Below, piece after piece: positions 1-8,478 of a DNA stretch of 35,697 nucleotides; position 1 is the stretch's first letter; every line of letters starts with the position of its first letter. The notes under the pieces are model-generated. The model saw nothing but the letters and a program-made list of their open reading frames with translations, was not told the origin of the DNA and searched no databases. Location: assembly GCA_902805915.1 (NCBI GenBank), contig CADCUO010000015.1, forward strand, positions 1 through 35,697. The letters are read 5' to 3'. The position numbers were made by a program, and so were the translations under genes. Source of the DNA: an uncultured Propionibacteriaceae bacterium. Its GTDB lineage: Bacteria; Actinomycetota; Actinomycetes; Propionibacteriales; Propionibacteriaceae.

Positions 1-1304
1 GAGTGGCGGCGGCCAGCCGATGCCGACCCGGTGACGGCACTCCACGTGACGGCGATCAGCTCGAGCTCGGCAATCTGCTGCGAAATGCTGCTTCCGGCTG
101 CACGGCCCCTTTCCGTCAGCCAGTTGAGATGCCGCAGGACCGGCTGCACCTCCCGACCGGCAACCATCAGCGCCAGGCACACCTGGGTCGCGGCCAGACC
201 CAGACCAGGCGCTGCGGAGTCGGCGGCTAGCACCACGGCGACGGCTCGGTCCAGCAGATCTTCCTCCCCGATCCGGTTGTACTCCCCACACAGGTATGCC
301 GCGGCCAGCGGTTGCGAGTCGGCCAACCCGGCAACGACTGGCTCCCCTGCGGTGAGCCGGGCGGTGTACAGGTCAAGCGCATCGGTGGCGTCGTCGATAT
401 CGGTGACGAGCGCCTGGACCAGCGCGTGCTGGACGATCATGGCGTCCGGCAGCCGAGCCAGCTTGATCAGCCCGGCGCTGGTTCTCGGCTGCAGCAGAGC
501 ATCTTCGGCTCGGTCACAGATGATCTCCTCCACCGGGGGAACCCACTGCAGCTGCACCCGGGTCGTACCCCGTGCCGATCGCTGCTCCACCAGGTAGCTG
601 CCAGCGCGGACGCTGGTCAGTTCCACATGTGCGGCTGTCTCGGTGATCTCCAGCTCATCGGACACCACCAGGGCGGCGTCGTCGTCGCGGCCCATCTCCA
701 GTACCTCACCGACGGTGGCGCACAGCGTGTCCGGGACGGTCGGATGCCGGGTCCGGCCGAACTCCAACGGGGTCGCGTACCAGTCCCAGTGCCACTGGAC
801 CACATAGCGGGCGCTCCCGGCCAGCTCCATCCGACCGAGATGCAGCCCGGCACTGGTGACCCGGTCGACCGCGCCCACCTGTAGCACGCCGCCCAGCAGC
901 AGACCAGCGCCACTGCACGGCTGAACAGAGTATGACGCCTCCGCGCCGGCAGCCAGCGCCCAGCCCAGGTGTCCGGCAGCTGGGCGCAGCGCCAGAGTCA
1001 CTGCATCAACGGTCACTGGAGCGTCGCCCACGCCGGAAAAGGCCAGCCGCATCCCCCAGCCGGCTGCGAACGTGTGTCGAACCACGACCTGCAGCCGGTC
1101 CGCGATTTGGTACGTGAGCTCGACCTCGTCCGCATCGGCCGTCAGCTGAGGCTTCGGCAGGTCCTCGGCTCGGCCGTCGATCACCACCTCAGAGAGTACG
1201 GCGCCCCGCAGATAGCAACGCGATGGCTCGGAGGCGTGCGCGACCACAACCACCTCCCCCGATGTGTCGAGCTGGACGACCGTCGAGTCGCTGGAGAACA
1301 TCAT
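1..1304 (-). CDS. Uncharacterised protein, partial (C-terminus beyond left edge)
   Basis: This frame is absent from the ORF track because it runs off the window. I translated the reverse strand by hand and found an uninterrupted frame of at least 434 codons starting with ATGATG. The first ATG overlaps the stop of the upstream glycosylase gene as ATGA, so the two are probably translationally coupled. The product has no signal peptide or obvious membrane segment. It has acidic, valine- and leucine-rich segments, with a Trp-rich stretch (WHWDWY) near residue 190 and an alanine-rich helical second half. I do not recognise a family. The other ORFs listed here on either strand have arginine/proline-rich, shadow-like composition. 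The existence of a gene is well supported; its function is unknown. Confidence 0.8.
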   Translation of the reverse strand, partial: MMFSSDSTVVQLDTSGEVVVVAHASEPSRCYLRGAVLSEVVIDGRAEDLPKPQLTADADEVELTYQIADRLQVVVRHTFAAGWGMRLAFSGVGDAPVTVDAVTLALRPAAGHLGWALAAGAEASYSVQPCSGAGLLLGGVLQVGAVDRVTSAGLHLGRMELAGSARYVVQWHWDWYATPLEFGRTRHPTVPDTLCATVGEVLEMGRDDDAALVVSDELEITETAAHVELTSVRAGSYLVEQRSARGTTRVQLQWVPPVEEIICDRAEDALLQPRTSAGLIKLARLPDAMIVQHALVQALVTDIDDATDALDLYTARLTAGEPVVAGLADSQPLAAAYLCGEYNRIGEEDLLDRAVAVVLAADSAAPGLGLAATQVCLALMVAGREVQPVLRHLNWLTERGRAAGSSISQQIAELELIAVTWSAVTGSASAGRRH

Positions 1305-2107
1305 CGGCGTCGCTGGCACCTGCCGCACCAGAACAGGTTGCGCCCAGCGAGCACCTCGGTGCGCACCTTGGATCCGCAGACCCAGCACGCCATCCCGGCC
1401 CGCCGGTACACGTACACCTCACCCCCGTGGTTGTCCTGGCGCGGCGGCCGTCCCATCGCCTCGGCGGCGTGCTCGGGGCGTACGGTGTCGATGCGGTTGT
1501 CGACCACGCCCTGCGGCATCAGCGTCACCAGGTCAGCCCAGATCGCGTCCCAGCTGCGCCGGCTGATCTGGTTGCCGGGACGGTGCGGGTCGATCCGGTT
1601 CCGGAACAGGACCTCGGCCCGGTACACGTTGCCGACTCCCGACAGCACCGACTGGTCCATCAGCAGCGCCGCAATCGGACGCCCAGACCTGGTTATCCGG
1701 CTCCAGGCGACCTCAGGATCGGCATCGTCCCGCAACGGGTCGGGTCCCAGCAGGGCTAGCTGCGCCCCTATCTCGTACCCAGTGCGGACGACACAGAGCT
1801 GCGGGCCACGCAGGTCGGCGACCCGGACCGCCGACTGGATCCGAAGCCGGACCTCCCCGCGCGGTTCCGCCGGCGCGGAGAAGGTGAACTTCCCGATCAA
1901 ACCCAGATGGACGTGCAGCCAGCGGTCGCTGTGGAACTCCACGAACAGGTGCTTCCCGTGGGCGCTCGCTGCCTCCAGCTGGGTGTGGTTCAGCAGTTCT
2001 GCCGACTCCGCGAACCGGCCCTGTGGGCTGCTGACCGCGACCACTACGCCAGCGAAGGCGTCGTTGAGATCCAGGGCCAGCCGATGCAGGGTGTGTCCCT
2101 CGGGCAT
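1301..2107 (-). CDS. nei: Fpg/Nei family DNA glycosylase (endonuclease VIII-like)
   Basis: This is a base-excision repair enzyme that removes oxidised bases and nicks the abasic site. The mature enzyme must begin with Pro, so the start is the internal ATG giving MPEGHTLHRLA, not the longer ORF start at 2164. Pro2 is the expected nucleophile and Glu3 the catalytic acid. A helix-two-turn-helix segment (GVGNVYRAEVLF) is present in the second half. A four-cysteine zinc finger closes the protein at about C241, C244, C261 and C264. The length of 268 aa is normal. The N-terminus resembles what I recall of mycobacterial Nei1 (Rv2464c). The stop codon overlaps the start of the downstream unknown gene. 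Confidence 0.95.
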   Translation of the reverse strand: MPEGHTLHRLALDLNDAFAGVVVAVSSPQGRFAESAELLNHTQLEAASAHGKHLFVEFHSDRWLHVHLGLIGKFTFSAPAEPRGEVRLRIQSAVRVADLRGPQLCVVRTGYEIGAQLALLGPDPLRDDADPEVAWSRITRSGRPIAALLMDQSVLSGVGNVYRAEVLFRNRIDPHRPGNQISRRSWDAIWADLVTLMPQGVVDNRIDTVRPEHAAEAMGRPPRQDNHGGEVYVYRRAGMACWVCGSKVRTEVLAGRNLFWCGRCQRRR

Positions 2108-2192
2108 GTCACCCCCCATCCGTTCCACCAGGGCTCGCGCTGACGACTCGGTCTTGTGACTCACCGCCTGGCACGACGTTTAGGCTGTCACT

Positions 2193-2462
2193 ATGACAGG
2201 TGCGACGTCGCCTGGGACACGGTCCCATGGCGTCCCTTCTCCTTCGCCGCAGGACCGCCCGAGCTCTTCTTCACTGCCCAGTCATGACTCCCGGGATCTG
2301 TGGCCACGCGACTTCGGCCGGGACGGAGTATCCGGGCTGTTGACACCCACTCGTGCGATGCGGGCCCGAGACGTGTCTCGACCAGCACCTGAGGATGAGG
2401 AGCTGGCCGAGAGCGTACTGGCCGAGTTGATTGCCAGGGTGGACGGTCGGCGCCGACCTTGA
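2193..2462 (+). CDS. Small hypothetical protein (RARDVSRP-type C-terminus)
   Basis: This 89-aa protein lies between and opposite to nei and rpiB. The first half is Ser/Pro-rich and looks disordered. The C-terminal 40 residues contain RARDVSRPAPEDEELAE followed by a short acidic/leucine helix ending in ARVDGRR. I have the impression that this C-terminal pattern recurs in small actinobacterial proteins of unknown function, but I cannot verify it here. The gene fits the space exactly: it begins 85 bp from the nei start and ends 12 bp before the rpiB stop. No function is assigned. Confidence 0.6.
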   Translation: MTGATSPGTRSHGVPSPSPQDRPSSSSLPSHDSRDLWPRDFGRDGVSGLLTPTRAMRARDVSRPAPEDEELAESVLAELIARVDGRRRP

Positions 2463-2474
2463 CTGCCGCCTCGG

Positions 2475-2942
2475 TCAGCTCGGGCTGATCGTGGGTCCGC
2501 CTCGTTCGTAGTCGGCCAGCAAGGCGATGCGGCGGGCATGCCGTTCGTCGCCGCTGAACGCTGTGTCGAGGTAGACCCGTACCAGCTCCAGCGCTTCGTC
2601 TTTGGTGTGCATCCGAGCGCCGATGGAGATGACGTTGGCATCGTTGTGCAGCCGGGCCAGCTCCGCGGTGTCGTGGTCGTACGCGAGGGCCGCCCGGGTC
2701 CCTTTCACCTTGTTGGCAGCGATCTGCTCGCCGTTACCCGATCCTCCAACCACGATGCCGAGTGAGCCGGGCTCCGCAACCACCGCTTCGGCCGCAGGGA
2801 TGCAGAAGGTGGGATAGTCGTCCTCGGCGTCGTAGACCTCCGGGCCGTGGTCGACGACGTCGTGGCCTTCGGCGGTCAGTTCTGCCACGAGGAAGTTCTT
2901 CAGCTCGAAGCCGGCGTGGTCGCTGCCAATGTGTACGCGCAT
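2475..2942 (-). CDS. rpiB: Ribose-5-phosphate isomerase B
   Basis: This cytosolic enzyme interconverts ribose 5-phosphate and ribulose 5-phosphate in the non-oxidative pentose phosphate pathway. The 155-aa protein shows the RpiB/LacAB signatures: SDHAGFELK at the N-terminus, the phosphate-binding GGSGNGEQIAANKV loop, and the HNDANVISIGAR segment. In the position of the usual active-site Cys of E. coli-type enzymes, this protein has GGSGNG, as in the mycobacterial branch. It is transcribed toward nei and is convergent with the small gene at 2193. It diverges from the M15-like lipoprotein gene. Length and start are ordinary. Confidence 0.95.
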   Translation of the reverse strand: MRVHIGSDHAGFELKNFLVAELTAEGHDVVDHGPEVYDAEDDYPTFCIPAAEAVVAEPGSLGIVVGGSGNGEQIAANKVKGTRAALAYDHDTAELARLHNDANVISIGARMHTKDEALELVRVYLDTAFSGDERHARRIALLADYERGGPTISPS

Positions 2943-3040
2943 GCCTGCACTATCTCAGGTGGCGGGTGGCGGCGACGGTCCGGTGGGCTCAGCTGAGCGT
3001 GCCGCTGGGGGGATTGGTGGGTCGGCCTACCCTGGCCGGC

Positions 3041-3838
3041 GTGGATCGACGTCGTCTGCTCGCCCTCGGCGGGTTCGCCGGGCTCGCCGCGGTGACCGGC
3101 TGCTCGGACGGGTCGTCGTTGGCCGACGAGTTCGGCGAGCCGGCGTGGGAGCGTGCATACTGCGTCCCTCGGGCGAGTCTGGAGCTGCACACCAGGATCG
3201 GCGGGCTGCCGATGGTCTATGAGGTGACCGGGTCGCGGAGCCGGCTCTTCTTCGAGCCGGGATTCTTCGCCCAGCTGCAGGCCTGGCTGGACTTCCACCG
3301 CAACACCTCGGGCATCGGGCTGGACCAGGTCTGGACCTACGGCAGCTGGGTCGACGGCGGCTCTCGCTGTGACTCCTGGCACAACTCCGGTCGGGCGTTC
3401 GACCTGTCGCGGCTGCGGCGGCGGGACCAGACCTTCATCTCGTGCCGGTACGACCAGTGGGGGGAGCTGTCGGGCACCGAACTGGCGGCAGCCCAGCGAA
3501 ACTACTGGCAGGTGGCCGCCGGTGCGCACCTGCACTTCGCGTACGTGCTGACGTATCTCTACGACGCGGCCCATGCCAACCACGTCCATCTGGACAACGG
3601 TCGGTCCGGCACCGGGTTGTCCACCTTCAGCACCCGGTCCCGAGTCCAGGTGCAGGCAGTCCAGGCGATCTGCAGCCACGTCTGGGAGTTCCCCGTCGAG
3701 GTCACCGACCGGTGGGACTCGGCAACCCAGCGGGCCACCCGCAGGGTGCTGGAGCGGATCGGCGTGGCCGGACAGCTGGACGACTCCGTAGAGAACTGGC
3801 ACGCCTTTTTGCGAGCCAGCGTCGGGCCGACGACGTGA
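3041..3838 (+). CDS. Lipoprotein with M15/extensin-like peptidase fold
   Basis: This is a probable exported cell-wall peptidase. From the GTG start the N-terminus reads VDRRRLLALGG, an arginine-rich start to a hydrophobic stretch, ending in a lipobox (VTGC, Cys about 21). That indicates lipid anchoring and possibly Tat export. The body carries the M15-type metal motif SWHNSGRAFDL and, further on, NHVHLDNG, which together supply His/Asp/His zinc ligands of D-Ala-D-Ala carboxypeptidase folds. It may be an inactive extensin-like relative. The ORF track starts earlier inside rpiB. GTG at 3041 gives the most compact signal peptide; GTG at 3017, right after a GGGGGGA tract, is the alternative. Confidence 0.75.
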   Translation: MDRRRLLALGGFAGLAAVTGCSDGSSLADEFGEPAWERAYCVPRASLELHTRIGGLPMVYEVTGSRSRLFFEPGFFAQLQAWLDFHRNTSGIGLDQVWTYGSWVDGGSRCDSWHNSGRAFDLSRLRRRDQTFISCRYDQWGELSGTELAAAQRNYWQVAAGAHLHFAYVLTYLYDAAHANHVHLDNGRSGTGLSTFSTRSRVQVQAVQAICSHVWEFPVEVTDRWDSATQRATRRVLERIGVAGQLDDSVENWHAFLRASVGPTT

Positions 3839-3875
3839 TCCGGACCCGGGTCGCTGGTGCTGCGTGGGTCACCGG

Positions 3876-4625
3876 CTAACCGGCGATACCGTCCATGATG
3901 GGTCCCACCGTACGAGTGCGCTTGAGCTCGAAGAAGCCCGGATAGGACGCCAGGGCGAGTACTCCGTCGAACACCCGCCCAGCCTCCTCCCCAGTGGGCC
4001 TGGGTGAGATGACCGGACCGAAGAACGCAACATCACCGACATGGATCACCGGGGTGCCGACATCCATCCCGACCGGGTCCATCCCGGCATAGTGGGAAGC
4101 ACGGACTGCGTCGTCGTTGTCGCCGACCTCGGCCACCTCGACCAGCTCGGCGGGCAGCCCGATGTCGGCCAGGGCCGCACGGATGGTGTCGATGGAGACC
4201 TCCTCCTGCCGCAGATGTACCCGTGTCCCGATCGCTGTGTAGAAGGCGGCGAGCTGCTCGGAGCCGTAGTCCCGTTCGACAGCGAGCGCCACCCGCACTG
4301 GCGCAAAATTTCGTTCCAGCCTTTGGCGATCGTCGTCGCTGACGTCATCGCCGTCATTGAGTACCGACAGGCTCATCACGTGGAAGACGGTCTTCACCGG
4401 GCGGACCTTCTCGACCTCGAGCATCCACCGCGACGCCAGCCACGCCCACGGGCACTGGGGGTCGAACCAGAAGTCCACCGTAGTCAGTTCGGTGCCGGAG
4501 GTGTCGTCTGGACCCGGATGCGCAGCTGTGGCGGACGAGGACTTCGCCTTGGTCTTGGACTTGTCGGCCTTGGACTTACTGTCCTTGCCCTTCCGCTTCC
4601 CGTTCTTCTTGCCCGCTTTTGCCAT
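3876..4625 (-). CDS. DsbA-family thiol protein (Rv2466c-like)
   Basis: This is a thioredoxin-fold protein of the DsbA/FrnE class. The core begins [12 protein letters not shown], very like the M. tuberculosis mycothiol-dependent reductase Rv2466c as I recall it, and continues with the family segment [10 protein letters not shown]. Here the active site is C58-P-W-A61: the second Cys of CxxC is Ala, so a one-Cys mechanism using a low-molecular-weight thiol is expected. About 45 residues rich in Lys and Ser precede the fold and have no signal-peptide character. It is divergent from pepN and convergent with the lipoprotein gene, as in the conserved neighbourhood. Export is not indicated. Confidence 0.88.
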   Translation of the reverse strand: MAKAGKKNGKRKGKDSKSKADKSKTKAKSSSATAAHPGPDDTSGTELTTVDFWFDPQCPWAWLASRWMLEVEKVRPVKTVFHVMSLSVLNDGDDVSDDDRQRLERNFAPVRVALAVERDYGSEQLAAFYTAIGTRVHLRQEEVSIDTIRAALADIGLPAELVEVAEVGDNDDAVRASHYAGMDPVGMDVGTPVIHVGDVAFFGPVISPRPTGEEAGRVFDGVLALASYPGFFELKRTRTVGPIMDGIAG

Positions 4626-4685
4626 GGACGAAGACTACGAGAGTCGCCCCGCTCGCGATTCGGGTGGGCGTGACAGGATCGAGTC

Positions 4686-7274
4686 ATGTTCCCCGACAAC
4701 CTTCGGCGAGACGTCGCCCTCGCCCGGTCCGAGCTGATTCAGACCTCCAGCTACCGCATCCTCGTCGACCTGACCCCGAGTGGCTTGGAGGACCCGGGAA
4801 CAACGTTCAAATCCACCTCGGTGGTCACCTTCACCGCCCGCGACTCGGGTCGCCTGCACATCGACCTGATCGGCTCGACGGTGGAAGCGGCATCGCTGGA
4901 CGGAACCGACCTTGATCCCGGCGCCTTCGCCGAGTCCCGGTTCCCGCTGGAGGTCAGCGCTGGCGATCATGAGCTGAGCATCGCCTCGGTGATGCGGTAC
5001 AGCCGGAGTGGGGCGGGTCTGCACCGGTTCGTGGACCCGGCTGACGACCGCGTCTACCTGTACACCCAGTTCGAGGTCTCCGACGCGCGGCGGGTGTACG
5101 CCTGTTTCGAGCAGCCGGATCTCAAGGCGAGGATGCAGATATCGGTCGTTGCCCCGCAGAGCTGGACAGTGATCTCCAACGGAGCCGACGTCAAGCGGAC
5201 CGAGAACGAGCCAGGCTTCGACCGCTGGGAGTTCTCCGAGACCGAGCCGATCTCCACTTACCTGACCGGCATTGTCGCCGGCGAGTACGCGACCGTTTCC
5301 AGCCCCACTCCCTATTACGGCGTCGACGGTGAGATCCCGATGTCGATCCTGTGCCGCCAGTCGGTGCTGGAGCATCTGGACAGTGACCGCATCTTCGCCA
5401 CCACGCGGGGCGGGTTCGACGTCTTCGAGGCTGACTTCGGGTATCCGTACCCGTTCGGCAAGTACGACCAGGCCTTTGTCCCGGAGTACAACATGGGCGC
5501 GATGGAGAACGTCGGCTGCGTCACCCTGCGCGATGAGTACCTGTTCCGCTCCAGGATGACCGCGGCCAGCTATGACGGTCGCGACAACACGATCCTGCAC
5601 GAGCTGGCCCACATGTGGTTCGGCGACCTGGTCACCATGAAGTGGTGGGATGACCTGTGGCTGAAGGAGTCATTCGCTGAGTGGGCGTCCCACTTCGCGC
5701 AGAGCATCGCCGACGACGATCCCTGGCACGCCTGGGCCACCTTCTGCAATGCCCGCAAGACCTGGGCCTACCGGCAAGACCAGCTGCCCAGTACGCACCC
5801 GATCGCAGCTGACATGGTGGACCTGGAGGCGGTGGAGGTCAACTTCGACGGCATCACCTACGCCAAGGGTGCCTCGGTGCTGCGGCAGCTGGTCGCCTAC
5901 GTCGGCAGCGACGACTTCCTGGCCGGGGTACGTCGGTACTTCGCGGCGCATGCCTTCGGAAACACCCAGCTGGTCGACCTGCTGACAGAGCTGGAACAGG
6001 CGTCCGGCAGAGACCTGTCTGGCTGGTCCGGTGAGTGGCTGGAGCAGGCCGGCGTCAACACGCTCAAAGCCGAGTTCGGCACCGACAGTGAGGGACGCTT
6101 CGACGCCTTCACCGTGTCCCAGACCGCCCCCGCGGAGTGGCCAACGCTTCGTAGCCACCGGATCGCGATCGGCCTGTACAACCTGCAGGGCGGCACCCTG
6201 CAGCGGGTGGAGCGGATCGAGACCGACATCACTGGCGACTCAACTGCGGTTCCCGAGCTGGTCGGGTTGGCGCAGCCCGACCTCCTGCTGGTCAACGACG
6301 ACGACCTGACGTACGCCAAGGTACGGCTGGACCCGCGGTCGCTGCGGACAGTTGTGGACCAGGTCCATGCCATCGCCAGCCCGCTGGCGCGGGCGGTCTG
6401 TTGGGGCGCCGCTTGGGACATGTGCCGCGACGCCGAGATGCCGGCCCGAGACTACGTCTCGCTGGTGCTGCGCGGAGTGGTCGTCGAGTCCGACCTGACC
6501 GCCGTTGGCGCCATCCTGCGCCAGGGCCTGGCGGCGGCCAGGACGTACACCCACCCCGAGATCCGCGACGAGGTGGAATCCACCTGGGAGACCGGGCTGG
6601 CCGACCTGCTGGCCGAGGCCGAGCCCGGCTCGGACCATCAGGTGGCACTGGCCAAGTCATATCCGCTCGCGGTCCGGTCGGCGGCGGGGGCGGCTCGGCT
6701 GCAGGCTTGGCTGGCCGGTGAGCAGGTACCGTCCGGGTTGGAGATCGACACCGACCTACGCTGGCTGGTGCTCACCGCCCTCGCTCGGCTGGGGGTGGCC
6801 GACGAGGCGGCGATCCAGGCGGAGTACGCCCGCGACACCACCATTACCGGCGCTGAGAACGCTGCCGGGGCGCGAGCCGCGCGGCCCACCGCGGAGGCGA
6901 AGGCGGAGGCTTGGCGGCTTGCGGTGACCGAGAACACCATTCCCAACGCCACCCAACGCAGCATCTGCGCCGCGTTTTCCCAACCGGGGCAAGACGATGT
7001 GCTGGCGCCGTACCTGGAGCAATATCTGACCGCGGCGGACGATATCGCGGCCGCCCGGGGAGTGTGGGAGGTGAAGACCACCAGCCTCAGGGACAACGTG
7101 TTGTCGATGCTCTTCCCGCAGCTCGCTGACACCCAGCAGGTGGTTGACCGGATCGACCGCTGGCTGCCGCAGGCAGAGCTGACAGATCCGGTGCGACGGC
7201 TGGTCAGTGAGCGGCGCGACGACGCAGTACGCGCGTTGCGGTGTCAGGAGGCCAGCCGGAAAGCCTCCCAGTGA
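4686..7274 (+). CDS. pepN: Aminopeptidase N (M1 family)
   Basis: This zinc metallopeptidase removes N-terminal residues from peptides in the cytoplasm. At 862 aa it has the usual size of actinobacterial PepN. The exopeptidase motif GAMEN begins near residue 271. The zinc site is HELAH at 305-309 with the third ligand Glu328 in WLKESFAEW. The C-terminal third is the alanine/leucine-rich helical ERAP-like domain. The start ATG lies 60 bp from the divergent DsbA-like gene. The stop TGA overlaps the preferred GTG of the next gene, suggesting a two-gene operon with the Nif3-like protein. Confidence 0.97.
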   Translation: MFPDNLRRDVALARSELIQTSSYRILVDLTPSGLEDPGTTFKSTSVVTFTARDSGRLHIDLIGSTVEAASLDGTDLDPGAFAESRFPLEVSAGDHELSIASVMRYSRSGAGLHRFVDPADDRVYLYTQFEVSDARRVYACFEQPDLKARMQISVVAPQSWTVISNGADVKRTENEPGFDRWEFSETEPISTYLTGIVAGEYATVSSPTPYYGVDGEIPMSILCRQSVLEHLDSDRIFATTRGGFDVFEADFGYPYPFGKYDQAFVPEYNMGAMENVGCVTLRDEYLFRSRMTAASYDGRDNTILHELAHMWFGDLVTMKWWDDLWLKESFAEWASHFAQSIADDDPWHAWATFCNARKTWAYRQDQLPSTHPIAADMVDLEAVEVNFDGITYAKGASVLRQLVAYVGSDDFLAGVRRYFAAHAFGNTQLVDLLTELEQASGRDLSGWSGEWLEQAGVNTLKAEFGTDSEGRFDAFTVSQTAPAEWPTLRSHRIAIGLYNLQGGTLQRVERIETDITGDSTAVPELVGLAQPDLLLVNDDDLTYAKVRLDPRSLRTVVDQVHAIASPLARAVCWGAAWDMCRDAEMPARDYVSLVLRGVVVESDLTAVGAILRQGLAAARTYTHPEIRDEVESTWETGLADLLAEAEPGSDHQVALAKSYPLAVRSAAGAARLQAWLAGEQVPSGLEIDTDLRWLVLTALARLGVADEAAIQAEYARDTTITGAENAAGARAARPTAEAKAEAWRLAVTENTIPNATQRSICAAFSQPGQDDVLAPYLEQYLTAADDIAAARGVWEVKTTSLRDNVLSMLFPQLADTQQVVDRIDRWLPQAELTDPVRRLVSERRDDAVRALRCQEASRKASQ

Positions 7275-8446
7275 CACCGGCTCCGGAAACCTCGGCGCCG
7301 GTAGGACCTGGTCAAGGGACGACCGTGGTGGCTGATGTGGTGGCGGTGATGGACAGGCTCTATCCGCCAGCTACGGCGGAGCCGTGGGATCGGGTCGGAC
7401 TGACGGTCGGCAGCCGGAACGCAGCAGTGACCAAGATCATCTATACCGTCGACTGCACCGCCGCGGTGGTGGCGGAGGCGGTGTCGGTGGGCGCGGACAT
7501 GATCATCGCGCACCATCCGCTGCTGCTTCGGGGCGTCCATTCCATTACCGACGAGGATCCCAAAGGTCGCTGCGTGACCGAGCTGGTCAAGGGTGGGATC
7601 ACCTTGCACGTGGCGCACACCAACGCCGACAAGCCGGCCTGCGGCGTGGTCGCCGCCCTGGCGGACGCCTTGGGCGTGACCGGCACCACACCGCTGGTCC
7701 CGGCCCCGGCCGAGCCGCTGGACCTGCTGGTCACCTTCGTTCCGCAGCCGCAGGAGGCGACGTTGCTGGACGCGCTCGCCGACGCCGGCGCTGGGGCGGT
7801 GGGCAGCTACGACCGGTGCAGCTTCACCAGCCCAGGGATCGGTAGGTTTCGACCGCTGCCGGGGGCGGAGCCGTACCTCGGAACGGTCGGTCAGGTGGAG
7901 CGGGTGACAGAAACCAGAGTCGAGATGGTGCTGCCACGACCGCGCCGCGACGACGTCGTGCAGGCGCTGCTGCGAGCGCATCCCTACCAGACGCCGGCCT
8001 TCCACCTGATCGAGACAGCGACGACAACAGCCACTGACATCGGGCTCGGCCGGATCGGTGCGCTGCCGTCCCCGATGCGGCTGGCGGAGTTCGTGTCCCG
8101 CGTCGGCCAGGCCTTGCCGCGGTCCGGTGGTGTCCGCGTCTCCGGCGACCCCGACCGGGTGGTGGGGCTGGTTGCGGTACAGGCCGGAGCCGGCGACGAC
8201 CTCCTCGACGTCGCCCGCACCCGCGGCGCCGATGTCTACGTCACCTCAGACCTGCGCCATCATCCGGCCAGCGAGGCGCTGGAGTGGGCCGACGCACCGG
8301 CGCTGGTCGACATCCCGCACTGGGCCGCGGAGTACACCTGGCTGCCAGTGGTCCAGCGGCTGGTAGGTGAGCGGCTCGCCGCAGCCGGAACTCCGGTGCC
8401 GTCGGTGATTTCGACCGTGGTTACCGACCCCTGGAACGCAACCTGA
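7271..8446 (+). CDS. Nif3-like dinuclear metal centre hexameric protein
   Basis: This belongs to the YbgI/YqfO/Nif3 family, cytosolic metal-binding ring proteins sometimes annotated as GTP cyclohydrolase I type 2 and with no settled role. Metal-ligand segments are visible as AHHPLLLRG and HTNADKP in the first half and DIPHWAAEY near the end. The middle has a YqfO-type insertion (QVERVTETRVEMVLPR and AHPYQTPAFHLIE), which explains the 391-aa length. I chose GTG at 7271 because it overlaps the pepN stop as GTGA; the track start at 7241 lies deeper in pepN. The dependence on pepN translation is inferred from the overlap. Confidence 0.9.
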   Translation: MTPAPETSAPVGPGQGTTVVADVVAVMDRLYPPATAEPWDRVGLTVGSRNAAVTKIIYTVDCTAAVVAEAVSVGADMIIAHHPLLLRGVHSITDEDPKGRCVTELVKGGITLHVAHTNADKPACGVVAALADALGVTGTTPLVPAPAEPLDLLVTFVPQPQEATLLDALADAGAGAVGSYDRCSFTSPGIGRFRPLPGAEPYLGTVGQVERVTETRVEMVLPRPRRDDVVQALLRAHPYQTPAFHLIETATTTATDIGLGRIGALPSPMRLAEFVSRVGQALPRSGGVRVSGDPDRVVGLVAVQAGAGDDLLDVARTRGADVYVTSDLRHHPASEALEWADAPALVDIPHWAAEYTWLPVVQRLVGERLAAAGTPVPSVISTVVTDPWNAT

Positions 8447-8478
8447 GGAACGCTGCGGTGAGCGCGTACCGGGACGGA

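Noticed and set aside
969-2159. 396-aa plus-strand ORF across the nei gene
   Set aside because: Arg/Ser/Pro-rich composition and exact antisense position to a clear Nei glycosylase; a GC-rich shadow frame.
2900-3802. 300-aa minus ORF opposite the M15-like lipoprotein
   Set aside because: Antisense shadow; the plus strand has signal peptide, lipobox and peptidase motifs.
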